A stretch of 64,000 nucleotides of DNA from JBAYDV01 sp041672845 (GTDB taxonomy: Bacteria; Bacteroidota; Bacteroidia; Bacteroidales; UBA932): the NCBI GenBank assembly GCA_041672845.1, contig JBAYYV010000001.1:372001-436000 (forward strand), written 5' to 3'. Positions 1 through 10,265 of this stretch are shown piece by piece. The position numbers were made by a program, and so were the translations under genes. The number at the start of each line of letters is the position of its first letter. Positions within the stretch are counted from its first letter, which is position 1. The notes beneath the pieces are model-generated. The model saw only the letters and a list, made by a program, of their open reading frames with translations, ran no database searches and was not told the origin of the DNA.

Positions 1-462
1 TCTTTAAATAAGATTAATAAAGCTTTATCTAAGTTTGAACAGGAAAATGAAAGAATGCCTTCAGCTGATGAGTTATCTGAAATACTAGAAATTCCTAGAG
101 AAAAAATCGCTGATACTTTAAGAGTTTCTGGTAGACATGTATCTGTAGATGCTCCTTTCGTTGATGGAGAAGATAATAACCTCTTAGATGTAATGGCTAA
201 TCCTGATTCACCGAGTGCTGATAAAGGATTGGTAAATGAATCTCTTAATAAAGAAATAGAAAGAGCTTTATCTACTTTAACCGAAAGAGAAAGAGATATC
301 GTTAAAGATTTCTTTGGAATAGGTACTCAAGAAATGACTCTTGAAGAAATAGGCGAGAAATTTGAGTTAACTAGAGAAAGAGTTAGACAGATTAAAGAAA
401 AAGCTATTAGAAGATTAAGACATTCTAATAGAAGTAAATTACTAAAAAGTTATTTAGGATAG
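1..462 (+). CDS. rpoD: Primary RNA polymerase sigma factor RpoD, C-terminal part (5' end outside window)
   Basis: The reading frame is open from base 1, so the gene starts before the window; 153 residues are visible. It holds the end of sigma region 3 (residues about 1-80) and a complete region 4 with the -35-binding helix-turn-helix (LTRERVRQIKEKAIRRLR) near the C-terminus. Region 4 directs housekeeping transcription by core RNA polymerase. The first in-frame ATG at 55 is internal and is not the start. In Bacteroidetes this sigma is short and recognises the TTTG/TAnnTTTG promoter class, which recurs in this window. The next gene begins 42 bp downstream and no clear terminator separates them. 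Assignment is firm; only the N-terminal extent is unknown. Confidence 0.96.
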   Translation, partial: SLNKINKALSKFEQENERMPSADELSEILEIPREKIADTLRVSGRHVSVDAPFVDGEDNNLLDVMANPDSPSADKGLVNESLNKEIERALSTLTERERDIVKDFFGIGTQEMTLEEIGEKFELTRERVRQIKEKAIRRLRHSNRSKLLKSYLG

Positions 463-504
463 AAAATATAAAACATTTCCGAAATAAACTATAAAAATAT
501 ACTT

Positions 505-2607
505 ATGAAAAAAATTATCTTATCCTTATTAATGGTTGGAACATTATTTATGTTAACAAGTTGTAATAAAAACCCATTGTTAGTGGAGTGGAATACTCCT
601 TACGGAATTCCTCCATTTGAACAAGTTAAAGTAGAGAATTATATGCCAGCTTTTACTGAAGCATTAGCTGAGCATGATAATGAAATAAAAGCTATTGTAA
701 ATAGTAAAGAAGAAGCTACTTTTGAGAATACTGTGGAAGCTTTAGAGTTTTCAGGTGATTTATTAAGTAGAGTATCTTCTGTATTTTATTCTAATCAAGG
801 AGTAAATAGTTCTGATGCTATTATGAAAATAGCTACTAAATTATCTCCTATGATTAGTACTCATTATAATGATATTAATTTTAATGAGAAACTTTTTCAG
901 AGAATTAAAACGGTTTACAATAAACGCAAGGATTTTAATTTAGATGCTCAGCAAATGAGATTAACTGAAGAAACTTATAAAAATTTCGTTCGTTCAGGTA
1001 TTGATCTTCCTACTGATAAAAAAGCTGAATTAAAACTTATCAATTCTAAACTTTCGGCATTACAGTTAGAATTCGAACAACATTTATTAAAAGAAACTGC
1101 TAATTATAAATTAGTTATCTCTGACGAAAAAGATTTAGCTGGATTAAGTGAAGCTCAGATAGCTGAAGCTGCTAATAGAGCTAAAGCTGCTGGAGAAGAA
1201 GGCAAATGGTATTTTGGCCTAGATAATCCGAGTATTATGCCTTTCCTAGAATCTTCTGCTATTAGAAAATATCGTATTGAAATTCTCAATGCTTACTTAA
1301 ATAGAGGAAATAATGATGATGAAAATGATAATAAAGAAATAGTTAAACAATTAGTAGATTTAAGAATCCAAAAGGCTCATATTTTAGGATATGAAAACTA
1401 TGCTTCTTATGTACTAGAAGATAGAATGGCTAAAAATTCTAAAAATGTATATAATTTATTAGATGAAATATGGACTCCTGCTCTTAAAGTAGCTAAAGAA
1501 GAATTAAAAGATATAACTAAGGCTGCTCGTAAAGATGGTATGACAGATAAAATTCAAGCTGCTGATTGGAGATATTATTTTGCTAAAGCCAAAGCTGCTA
1601 AATATAATCTTTCAGAAGAAGAAATGAAGCCTTATTTTAAACTAGAAAATGTTAGGAAAGGTATTTTTTATGTAGCTAATAAATTATATGGTCTTACTTT
1701 TACAAAATTAGAGAATGTTCCACTTCCTAATCCAGAGGCTGTTTCCTATGATGTTACAGATATAGATGGAAATCATATAGGGGTATTCTTTATGGATATG
1801 TTTGCAAGACCTGGTCATAAAAATGGCGGAGCTTGGTGTAGTGCATATCGTGAAGCTTATTATAAAGGTAGTAAGAGAATAGCTCCTTTGGTAAATATAG
1901 TAGGGAATTTCTCAAGGCCTATAGGCGATAAACCTGCCCTTCTTACTGCAGATGAAACAGAAACCATGTTCCATGAATTTGGACATGCTCTTCAAGGATT
2001 ATTATCTCAAGTACATTATAAGAGTCTAGGTAATATAACTAGAGACTTTGTAGAACTTCCTGCTCAGTTAGATGAACATTGGGCATTTGAACCTGAAGTA
2101 TTAGCAGTATATGCTAAACATTATAAAACAGAAGAAGTTATTCCTGATGAATTAGTTAATAAGATGAAAACTGCTGGCAAATATGGTCAAGGCTTTGCTA
2201 CTGTAGAATATTTAGCTGCATCATATCTAGATATGGATTATCATGTATTATCAGAAATGCCTGCAAATCTAGATGTTAACAAATTTGAAGAAAAAGTATT
2301 ATCAGATAAAGGTTTAAATACATCTATTATTCCTCCAAGATATAGAAGTACTTATTTTCATCATACAATGGGTGGTGGTTATACAGCAGGATATTATAGC
2401 TATATATGGGCAGGAGTATTGGATTGCGATGCATTCCAAGCATTTCAGGAAACTGGCGATATCTTCAATCAAGAAGTGGCTGGTAAATTCCGTAAATATA
2501 TTTTAGAATCATGTGGTGCTGAAGATGCTGATGTATTATATGTTAAGTTCCGTGGTCATCAGCCAGGAACTGAAGCACTTTTAGAAAATAGAGGTTTAAA
2601 CAAATAA
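505..2607 (+). CDS. dcp: M3 family peptidyl-dipeptidase (Dcp-like) lipoprotein
   Basis: This is a zinc metallopeptidase that removes C-terminal dipeptides from oligopeptides. The 700-residue length suits Dcp. The zinc site HEFGH lies at residues 490-494 (H490, E491, H494), with the downstream glutamate expected in the following helix. Residues 1-20 form a signal peptide ending in a lipobox (LTSC), so the mature protein should be anchored at Cys20 of the inner or outer membrane, in the periplasm or facing it. A short-peptide scavenging role fits the amino-acid fermentation genes elsewhere in the window. The ATG directly precedes the signal sequence. argS follows 11 bp downstream, possibly on the same transcript. 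Oligopeptidase A is the main alternative, but the lipobox favours Dcp. Confidence 0.9.
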   Translation: MKKIILSLLMVGTLFMLTSCNKNPLLVEWNTPYGIPPFEQVKVENYMPAFTEALAEHDNEIKAIVNSKEEATFENTVEALEFSGDLLSRVSSVFYSNQGVNSSDAIMKIATKLSPMISTHYNDINFNEKLFQRIKTVYNKRKDFNLDAQQMRLTEETYKNFVRSGIDLPTDKKAELKLINSKLSALQLEFEQHLLKETANYKLVISDEKDLAGLSEAQIAEAANRAKAAGEEGKWYFGLDNPSIMPFLESSAIRKYRIEILNAYLNRGNNDDENDNKEIVKQLVDLRIQKAHILGYENYASYVLEDRMAKNSKNVYNLLDEIWTPALKVAKEELKDITKAARKDGMTDKIQAADWRYYFAKAKAAKYNLSEEEMKPYFKLENVRKGIFYVANKLYGLTFTKLENVPLPNPEAVSYDVTDIDGNHIGVFFMDMFARPGHKNGGAWCSAYREAYYKGSKRIAPLVNIVGNFSRPIGDKPALLTADETETMFHEFGHALQGLLSQVHYKSLGNITRDFVELPAQLDEHWAFEPEVLAVYAKHYKTEEVIPDELVNKMKTAGKYGQGFATVEYLAASYLDMDYHVLSEMPANLDVNKFEEKVLSDKGLNTSIIPPRYRSTYFHHTMGGGYTAGYYSYIWAGVLDCDAFQAFQETGDIFNQEVAGKFRKYILESCGAEDADVLYVKFRGHQPGTEALLENRGLNK

Positions 2608-2618
2608 GAAAATTAAGA

Positions 2619-4394
2619 ATGAATCCAGAAGTTTTTATTTCTGATCAGGTAAAATTAGCAGTAGGAGCACTTTACAGTGTCCCTACTGATAATTTATCTA
2701 TCACTGTACAACAGACAAAAAAAGAATTTATAGGGGATTTTACTGTAGTTATGTTCCCTCTTTTAAGAATAAGCAAAAAATCTCCAAAACAAACTTCTGA
2801 AGAAGTAGGTTCTTTCTTGAAGGAACATATTTCTCAAATAGAATCGTATAATGTTATTAAGGGATTTTTAAATATTAAATTCTCTAATGAATTTTGGTTA
2901 AATTTCTTTGTTGAAATTTCTAAAACTGAAGATTATGGTCAGGGTAAACCTACTGGTAAAACTATTATGGTAGAATATTCTTCTCCTAATACTAATAAAC
3001 CTCTTCATTTAGGTCATATTAGAAATAATCTTTTAGGATGGTCTGTGGCTACTCTTTTAAAAGCTAATGGACATAATGTAATTAAAGTTAACTTGGTTAA
3101 TGATAGAGGTATACATATTTGTAAATCTATGTTAGCTTGGTTGAAAACAGGAAATGGAGAAACTCCTGAAACTTCAGGTAAAAAAGGTGATCATCTAGTC
3201 GGTGATTATTATGTGAAGTTTAATGATTTATTTAAAGAAGAAGTATCTGTACTTAAATCAAAAGGGATGTCCGAAGAAGATGCAGAGAAAAATTCTACTT
3301 TGTTAAAAGAAGCTAGGGTTATGCTTTTTAAATGGGAACATGGTGATGAAGAAGTCAGGAATTTATGGAAAAAGATGAATTCTTGGGTTTATGATGGGTT
3401 CATTAAAACATATAATAGATTAGGTATTGATTTTGATAAAACTTATTATGAATCAGACACTTATCTTTTAGGTAAAAAAATTGTTAACCAAGGTCTTGAA
3501 AAAGGTGTTTTTGAAAAACACGAAGATAATTCTGTATGGTGTGACCTTACTGCAGATGGTTTAGATAAAAAACTTTTATTAAGACCTGATGGTACTTCTG
3601 TTTATATAACTCAAGATATCGGTACTGCAGTGGAAAGATTTGAAGAATTTGGTTTCAAAGAACATATTTATGTAGTAGGGAATGAACAGAACTATCATTT
3701 TCAAGTATTGAAATTAATATTGAAAAAACTTGGTTATGACTGGGCAGATAGAATTTGTCATTTATCTTATGGTATGGTCGAATTGCCGGAAGGCAAAATG
3801 AAATCAAGAGAAGGTACTGTCGTCGATGCTGATGAACTTCTGGAGAATATGTATCAAACAGCTCGCGATACCTCTCTAGAATTAGGCAAATTGCAAGATA
3901 TGGATCCGAAGGAACAAAATAAATTATTTGAAACTATAGGTTTAGGTGCCCTTAAATATTTTATTATTAAGGTAGATCCTAAGAAAACTATGATGTTTAA
4001 TCCCATGGACTCTATTGATTTTAATGGTAATACAGGTCCATTTATCCAATATACTTATGCTAGAATCCGTTCAATATTAAGAAAAGCTGATAAATATTCA
4101 TATAAGAATATAGCTGCGGATAAAATGCATGAAAAAGAAATAGAATTGATTAAAACTCTTAAAAATTTTCCAAGTATTATTTCAGAAGCAGGTGCAGCTC
4201 ATTCTCCAGCATTAGTTGCTAATTATATATACGAAATTGCTAAAGAATTTAATCAATATTATCATGATGTAAGTATTCTTAAAGAGCCTGATGAAAATAT
4301 TAAAGGTTTTAGATTAGTTTTGATTGAAGTTATTTCAAAAGTCCTTTTTAAGGCAATGCATATTTTAGGCATTAATCTTCCTGAAAGAATGTAA
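2619..4394 (+). CDS. argS: Arginyl-tRNA synthetase
   Basis: This class I aminoacyl-tRNA synthetase charges tRNA-Arg. The N-terminal Add-1 domain covers residues about 1-90. The HIGH-type signature appears as HLGH at residues 130-133, inside a conserved SSPNTNKPLHLGHIRNN segment. A KMSK-equivalent (KMKSREGT) lies near residue 393, and the C-terminal anticodon-binding helical domain includes the family-typical NTGPFIQYTYAR segment. The 591-residue length is normal for the family. It is a cytosolic, essential, housekeeping gene. It follows dcp after 11 bp; the next gene starts 68 bp later. Confidence 0.97.
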   Translation: MNPEVFISDQVKLAVGALYSVPTDNLSITVQQTKKEFIGDFTVVMFPLLRISKKSPKQTSEEVGSFLKEHISQIESYNVIKGFLNIKFSNEFWLNFFVEISKTEDYGQGKPTGKTIMVEYSSPNTNKPLHLGHIRNNLLGWSVATLLKANGHNVIKVNLVNDRGIHICKSMLAWLKTGNGETPETSGKKGDHLVGDYYVKFNDLFKEEVSVLKSKGMSEEDAEKNSTLLKEARVMLFKWEHGDEEVRNLWKKMNSWVYDGFIKTYNRLGIDFDKTYYESDTYLLGKKIVNQGLEKGVFEKHEDNSVWCDLTADGLDKKLLLRPDGTSVYITQDIGTAVERFEEFGFKEHIYVVGNEQNYHFQVLKLILKKLGYDWADRICHLSYGMVELPEGKMKSREGTVVDADELLENMYQTARDTSLELGKLQDMDPKEQNKLFETIGLGALKYFIIKVDPKKTMMFNPMDSIDFNGNTGPFIQYTYARIRSILRKADKYSYKNIAADKMHEKEIELIKTLKNFPSIISEAGAAHSPALVANYIYEIAKEFNQYYHDVSILKEPDENIKGFRLVLIEVISKVLFKAMHILGINLPERM

Positions 4395-4462
4395 GGAAGC
4401 TTTAGAGGATATGAGTAAGGTAGAAATAGAAAAATAGAAGAATTTCCTAAAATAAATTTGAT

Positions 4463-6190
4463 ATGAATGAATCATATATGTTTCCAACTAGTTTGAAAGA
4501 AGTACAGGCCCTGGGTTGGGAATATATTGATGTCATTTTTTTTAGTGGTGACGCTTTTATAGATCATCCTTCATTCGGTGCTGCTGTTATTTCTAGAGTA
4601 TTACAGAAAGAAGGTTATCGTGTCGCCGTAGTACCTCAGCCTAACTGGCGTGATGATCTACGAGATTTCAAGAAATTAGGTATTCCAAGATTGTTTTTTG
4701 CAGTTACTGCGGGTGCCATGGATTCTATGGTCAATCATTATACTGCGAATAAACGTATTCGTTCAGATGATGCATATACTCCTGACGGTAAAGCAGGTAT
4801 GCGTCCTGATTATTGTGTAACTGTTTATTCAAAAATTCTAAAAAAATTATTTCCTAGTTCATTAGTAGTAATAGGAGGTATCGAAGCTTCTCTTCGTAGA
4901 TTAACTCATTATGATTATTGGTCAGATTCAGTTATGCCTTCTATATTGTCAAGTAGTGGTGCAGATTATTTAATTTATGGAATGGGTGAAAGAACTATAG
5001 TAGCATTGGCGGGAGCCATAGAAATTTCTTCTTCAGAATTTGAAATTCAGCAACTACCTGGCTTGGCATATGTGAAAAATAATACGAATATTTCTGACAA
5101 ATATCATAAAGTTCATTTGCTGCATTCATTTGAGAAATGTTGTTCTGATAAAGTAGCTTTTGTGAAAAATTTCAATAAGATGGAACTTGAGGCTAATAAA
5201 ATGCATCCAGATATTTTGGTAGAGGCTTACGCCAATACTTTTGTCGTCATTAATCCTCCTTATAATCCTGCTACTACTGAGGAAATGGATTCGTTCTTCG
5301 ATTTACCCTATACGAAATTGCCTCATCCTAGATATAAAAATAAGAGAATCCCTGCCTTCGATATGATTAAGAATTCCATTAATATTCATAGAGGATGTTT
5401 TGGTGGATGCTCTTTCTGTACTATAGCTGCTCATCAGGGTAGATTTATTCAGTCCAGATCGCAAGATTCTATAATAAAAGAAGTACAAGATTTAGTGAAA
5501 AAACCTTATTTTAAGGGAGTTATATCTGATATTGGAGCTCCTACAGCCAATATGTATGCTCTTCAAGGGAAAGACCTTAGTATATGTGCTAAATGTCTTA
5601 GAAAGTCTTGTTTATATCCATCTTTATGTCCAAACTTGAATCATTCTCATGCTAAGCTCTTAGAATTATATAAAAAGATAGATGGTATAAAAGGGGTGAA
5701 GAGAAGTTTTATTGGTAGTGGTATACGTTATGATTTATTTCTTAATGATAAAGGATTTTTTGATGATGAATCTAGGAAATATTTCGAAGAAGTAGTCGTA
5801 AATCATACTTCTGGTAGATTTAAAATAGCTCCAGAGCATACTGAAGATAAGGTGCTTAAATATATGGCAAAACCGTCCTTTTCATATTTTATTAAATTAA
5901 GACAATATTTCGATGCATTAATGAAGAAAAAAGGTTTGAAATATATGATAGTGCCCTATTTTATTTCAAGTCATCCTGCTTGTACTCTAGAAGATATGAA
6001 AAAACTTAGATCTAATCCTGCTCTTAAAGGGATTTACTTAGATCAAGTTCAAGATTTTACACCTACTCCTATGACTGCTTCATCTGCTATGTATTATTCA
6101 GGTTTAGATATTAAAACTTTTAAACCATTATTCTGTGAAACTAATCAGACAAGGAAGAGAGAACAGAAATCTTTATTTTTTAGAAAGTAA
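4463..6190 (+). CDS. YgiQ-family radical SAM protein (UPF0313)
   Basis: The protein is a radical SAM enzyme of unknown substrate. The cluster motif CFGGCSFC (CxxxCxxC) lies at about residues 312-319, preceded by the YgiQ N-terminal domain with DVIFFSGDAFIDHPSFG and followed by a C-terminal part with a second cysteine set (CAKCLRKSCLYPSLCPN) that could bind another metal centre. The 575-residue length is somewhat short of the enterobacterial YgiQ because the C-terminal extension is reduced. The protein should bind a [4Fe-4S] cluster and SAM in the cytosol; no reaction has been established for the family to my knowledge. It stands between argS and a ClC transporter, with no functional link visible. 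Confidence 0.88.
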   Translation: MNESYMFPTSLKEVQALGWEYIDVIFFSGDAFIDHPSFGAAVISRVLQKEGYRVAVVPQPNWRDDLRDFKKLGIPRLFFAVTAGAMDSMVNHYTANKRIRSDDAYTPDGKAGMRPDYCVTVYSKILKKLFPSSLVVIGGIEASLRRLTHYDYWSDSVMPSILSSSGADYLIYGMGERTIVALAGAIEISSSEFEIQQLPGLAYVKNNTNISDKYHKVHLLHSFEKCCSDKVAFVKNFNKMELEANKMHPDILVEAYANTFVVINPPYNPATTEEMDSFFDLPYTKLPHPRYKNKRIPAFDMIKNSINIHRGCFGGCSFCTIAAHQGRFIQSRSQDSIIKEVQDLVKKPYFKGVISDIGAPTANMYALQGKDLSICAKCLRKSCLYPSLCPNLNHSHAKLLELYKKIDGIKGVKRSFIGSGIRYDLFLNDKGFFDDESRKYFEEVVVNHTSGRFKIAPEHTEDKVLKYMAKPSFSYFIKLRQYFDALMKKKGLKYMIVPYFISSHPACTLEDMKKLRSNPALKGIYLDQVQDFTPTPMTASSAMYYSGLDIKTFKPLFCETNQTRKREQKSLFFRK

Positions 6191-6248
6191 ATATATTTTT
6201 TCATACGGGAAAATTTCTGTAATATTGTATGCTTAAAAAATAAACTCT

Positions 6249-8033
6249 TTGAACACAAGTAACAGCATACAAATACATTTACATAAATTAGGTACTTCTA
6301 TTAAAAAATTGCCAGAAAATCAGATGCTTCTGATTTTAGCTTTTATAGTAGGAATAGGTAGTGGATTAAGTGCTGTGGTATTAAAAAAATTAATACATTT
6401 AATAGGCGATTTATTTAATGATACACTTCAGACAGGTTCAGGTAATATTCTTTATCTTATTTTACCTGCTTTGGGTATGTTTTTGTCATTTTTATTAATA
6501 AAATATATTATAAAAGATGATATAGGACATGGAGTAACTAAAGCTTTACATGCTATTTCTAAGAATACATCTAAAATTAAAGCTCATAATACTTGGTCTT
6601 CTACTCTTACTTCTTCTTTAACTATTGGTTTTGGTGGATCTGTAGGTACTGAAGCTCCTATAGTATATACTGGAGCAGCTATTGGTTCTAATTTAGCTAA
6701 ATTATTAAACTTACCTTATAAAGATATGACTATTCTCCTAGGCTGTGGAGCAGCAGGAGCTATATCTGGTATATTCAAAGCGCCTCTTGCTGGGGTATTA
6801 TTTACATTAGAGATATTAATGTTTAATATTTCTATGTCATCTGTACTTCCTCTTATGATATCTTCAGTTACAGCTACTGTGATATCTTCTATTTTTATGG
6901 GATCAGATGTTTCATTAGCAAATGATATTGTTCATTTCGACATGGGAAATCTTCCTTATTATATAATATTAGGAGTTTTTTGTGGATTTGTATCATTATA
7001 TTTTACAAGAACGACTTTGTTTTTAGAAGCCAAGATTAAGAAAATTAATAATACATATTTACGTTGGGCTATTTGTGGTATATCGTTAGGTGTTATGATC
7101 TATTTATTTCCTCCATTATTTGGTGAAGGTTATAAATCTCTTTCTAGTTTATTAAATGGTAATCCTGTAGATGCTATGGGTAATAATATTTTTAAATCAT
7201 GGATAACTAAACCTTGGTTTATTCCGATATTTTTTTCTATCGTAGTAGTATTAAAAGTATTTGCTATGTCTGCCACTAATGCTGGCGGAGGTGTAGGGGG
7301 AACATTTGGTCCTACTCTTATCGTAGGTGGTATTAGTGGATTTGTGTTAGCAAGATTTATAAATATGACGGGATTAGGAGTCATACCTGAAACTAATTAT
7401 GCTTTAGTAGGGATGGCAGGTTTAATGGCTGGTGTAATGCAAGCACCTATGACAGCTATATTTTTAATAGCCGAGATTACAGGTGGATATGAGTTATTAT
7501 TACCATTAATTATTACTTCATTAGTATCTTATGTAACTATTCATCCATTTGAAAAATATTCTATTTATACTAAACGTTTAGCCCAGAATGGTGAATTATT
7601 AACCCATGATAGTGATAAATCTGTTCTTACATTATTAAATACTTCGAGTTTAGTAGAAAATAGTTTTACTCCTATAGGTTTAGAAGATTCTTTAGCTGAT
7701 TTAGTGAAAGTCGTAGAAGCTTCTAAGAGGAATCTTTTCCCTGTCTTAGATAAAGAAGGTCGCCTTCAAGGAATTATTTTATTGGATGATATCAGAAAGA
7801 TAATGTTTAATAAGGATTTATATGATGCTGTATTTGTATATAATATAATGCAAGATGTTCCAGATTATGTTTATATAGATGAGCAGATGGATCATGTAAT
7901 GGAAAAATTCGAAAGGACAGAAGCATGGAATCTACCTGTGGTAGATAAAAATATGAAATACATAGGGTTTGTGTCAAAATCTAAGATATTTTCATCATAT
8001 AGAGAGAAATTGCATCAGATATCTCACGATTAA
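6249..8033 (+). CDS. ClC-family chloride channel/transporter with C-terminal CBS pair
   Basis: This is a membrane chloride channel or Cl-/H+ exchanger. About ten hydrophobic segments span residues 25-450. The selectivity-filter motifs are recognisable: GTEAP with the gating glutamate at residue 135, and GIFKAPLAG after it. Two CBS domains occupy about residues 470-590 and probably bind adenine nucleotides. The start is TTG (6249); the next in-frame ATG (residue 25, inside the first membrane helix) would remove the short cytosolic N-terminus that family members have, so TTG is preferred with some doubt. The 594-residue length matches Bacteroidetes homologues. Channel versus exchanger cannot be decided from sequence alone. 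Confidence 0.88.
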   Translation: MNTSNSIQIHLHKLGTSIKKLPENQMLLILAFIVGIGSGLSAVVLKKLIHLIGDLFNDTLQTGSGNILYLILPALGMFLSFLLIKYIIKDDIGHGVTKALHAISKNTSKIKAHNTWSSTLTSSLTIGFGGSVGTEAPIVYTGAAIGSNLAKLLNLPYKDMTILLGCGAAGAISGIFKAPLAGVLFTLEILMFNISMSSVLPLMISSVTATVISSIFMGSDVSLANDIVHFDMGNLPYYIILGVFCGFVSLYFTRTTLFLEAKIKKINNTYLRWAICGISLGVMIYLFPPLFGEGYKSLSSLLNGNPVDAMGNNIFKSWITKPWFIPIFFSIVVVLKVFAMSATNAGGGVGGTFGPTLIVGGISGFVLARFINMTGLGVIPETNYALVGMAGLMAGVMQAPMTAIFLIAEITGGYELLLPLIITSLVSYVTIHPFEKYSIYTKRLAQNGELLTHDSDKSVLTLLNTSSLVENSFTPIGLEDSLADLVKVVEASKRNLFPVLDKEGRLQGIILLDDIRKIMFNKDLYDAVFVYNIMQDVPDYVYIDEQMDHVMEKFERTEAWNLPVVDKNMKYIGFVSKSKIFSSYREKLHQISHD

Positions 8034-8144
8034 TTATAATTCATAAGATTATAAATTTCTTGTCATTTTCTAGATTCTCAGATTAATTATCTTTAATTTT
8101 ATTTATCCTTATATGATTTATTAAAAATTAAATATCAAAAAATT

Positions 8145-10253
8145 ATGCTTGATAAAAAATACATAAACTTTATAAGTCAGAAGTTATCTATACCTGACTG
8201 GAAAGTGGAAAATACTATTATCTTGATAGAAGAGGGTGCTACAGTTCCTTTTATTTCTAGATATAGGAAAGAAAGAACTGGAGGTTTAGACGAAACTCAG
8301 ATAGGTGAAACACGCTTTCATTATTATAAATTTATAGAGATAGATAAAAGAAAGAAAAGTATAATATCTTCTATTACTGAGCAAGGTAAACTTACTGATT
8401 CTCTCAAAAACAGGATAGATGAATGTACAGATTCACAAACTCTTGAAGATTTGTATTTGCCTTATAAACAGAAACGTAGAACTAGAGCTTCTATAGCTAA
8501 AGAAAAAGGTTTAGAGCCATTAGCACAGAAAATATATACTGCTAATATTAAAGATGTAACTGCTACTGATGAAGAGGTAGCAGGTGCTTCAGATATTATG
8601 GCAGAATGGATTTCTGAAGATATGCAAGTAAGGAATATGCTTAGAAATCAAATAATGCAATATGGAAAGATGATTAGTAAACTGGCACGTGGGGTAGATG
8701 AAGAAAGTGAAGAAGCAGATAGATATAGCATATATTTTGATTATCATGAACAAGTATGCAGAGCTGCGTCACATCGTATTTTAGCTATGTTTAGAGGTTC
8801 TGATGAAGGTATATTATCGATTAAAATAGATTTAGATTCAGATAAAGTAGAATCTTATATATTTAATCATATAAAGGGTGATAAAAATCTTTCGGATGAT
8901 ATAAATCATATATTACAGAATACTATTACAGATGCTTATAAAAGGTTATTGTTCCCTTCGATAGAAAATGAATGTTTAAAGAAATTAAAACTAAAGGCTG
9001 ATAATGATTCTATTAGAGTCTTCGGTGAAAACCTCCGACAATTACTTCTTGCTCCACCTCTGGGACAAAAAAGGATGTTAGCTTTAGATCCTGGTTTTAG
9101 AAGTGGATGTAAAGTAGTTTGTTTAGATTCTCAAGGTAATCTTTTGCACAATGATACTATTTATCCTCATCCTCCTAAAAATGAGAGAACTATGGCTATG
9201 AAGAAGATTTCCAATATGGTGGAATCTTATAATATAGAAGTAATAGCTATAGGTAATGGTACTGCAGGTAGAGAAACAGATGCTTTTATTAAGAAATTAG
9301 CATTACCTGAAGGTATTCAAGTATATTCAGTCAGTGAAGATGGTGCTTCAGTGTATTCTGCTTCTAAAATTGCTCGTGACGAGTTTCCTGATTATGATGT
9401 TACTGTTAGAGGGGCTGTTTCTATAGGTCGTAGAATTATGGATCCATTAGCTGAATTAGTTAAAATAGATCCTAAAGCTATAGGAGTGGGTCAATATCAG
9501 CATGATGTAGATCAAACTCTTTTGAAAGAAAGACTTGATATTGTAGTCGAAAGTACTGTGAATAAAGTAGGTGTTAATTTAAATACTGCTAGTATTCATT
9601 TACTTAGTTATGTTTCTGGAATTGGTCCTACTATTGCAAAAAACATAGTAGATTTTAGAGCTGAAAATGGTGCTTTTACTTCTAAAGCTGAACTTTTAAA
9701 AGTGAAAAAATTAGGCCCGAAAATTTTTGAACAAGCTGCTGGTTTTTTAAGAATAGTACAAGCTAAAAATCCATTGGATAATTCAGCTATTCATCCTGAA
9801 AGATATGATTTGGTTACTAAGATGGCTAAAGATTTAGGTATCTCTGTTACAGATTTGATCAAAAATAAAGAAGTAAGTGATAAAATTGATATTAATAAAT
9901 ATGTTACCAAAGAAGTAGGATTATATACTCTTCAGGATATAATGGAAGAATTAGCGAAGCCAGGAAGAGACCCTCGATCATCATTTAAGGTATTGGAATT
10001 CTCTGATGAAATTCATTGTATTGATGATTTAAAAGAAGGAATGGAACTTCCAGGTATTATTACTAATATTACTAATTTCGGAGCTTTCGTAGATATCGGA
10101 ATTCATGAAAATGGTCTTATTCATATTTCTCATATGGGTAAAAAATTTGTACGTGACCCTTACGAAATAGTAAGTATTCATCAGCATGTAAAAGTAAAAG
10201 TTTTAAGCTGTGATATTAAAAGGAATCGAATAGCTTTAGAACTAATTTCTTAA
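8145..10253 (+). CDS. tex: Tex, RNA-binding transcription accessory protein
   Basis: This is a cytosolic nucleic-acid-binding protein of the Tex/Spt6-like family, implicated in transcription and RNA metabolism. Domain order is canonical: an N-terminal helical Tex domain, a YqgF/RNase H-like fold starting near residue 305 (RMLALDPGFRSGCK), tandem helix-hairpin-helix motifs near residues 475-560 (SYVSGIGPTIAKNIV), and a C-terminal S1 RNA-binding domain from about residue 630 (NFGAFVDIGIHENGLIH). The 702-residue length is family-typical. A terminator is not obvious at the 3' end: the convergent EamA gene stops only 12 bp away. Confidence 0.96.
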   Translation: MLDKKYINFISQKLSIPDWKVENTIILIEEGATVPFISRYRKERTGGLDETQIGETRFHYYKFIEIDKRKKSIISSITEQGKLTDSLKNRIDECTDSQTLEDLYLPYKQKRRTRASIAKEKGLEPLAQKIYTANIKDVTATDEEVAGASDIMAEWISEDMQVRNMLRNQIMQYGKMISKLARGVDEESEEADRYSIYFDYHEQVCRAASHRILAMFRGSDEGILSIKIDLDSDKVESYIFNHIKGDKNLSDDINHILQNTITDAYKRLLFPSIENECLKKLKLKADNDSIRVFGENLRQLLLAPPLGQKRMLALDPGFRSGCKVVCLDSQGNLLHNDTIYPHPPKNERTMAMKKISNMVESYNIEVIAIGNGTAGRETDAFIKKLALPEGIQVYSVSEDGASVYSASKIARDEFPDYDVTVRGAVSIGRRIMDPLAELVKIDPKAIGVGQYQHDVDQTLLKERLDIVVESTVNKVGVNLNTASIHLLSYVSGIGPTIAKNIVDFRAENGAFTSKAELLKVKKLGPKIFEQAAGFLRIVQAKNPLDNSAIHPERYDLVTKMAKDLGISVTDLIKNKEVSDKIDINKYVTKEVGLYTLQDIMEELAKPGRDPRSSFKVLEFSDEIHCIDDLKEGMELPGIITNITNFGAFVDIGIHENGLIHISHMGKKFVRDPYEIVSIHQHVKVKVLSCDIKRNRIALELIS

Positions 10254-10265
10254 TGGCCGTCAGGC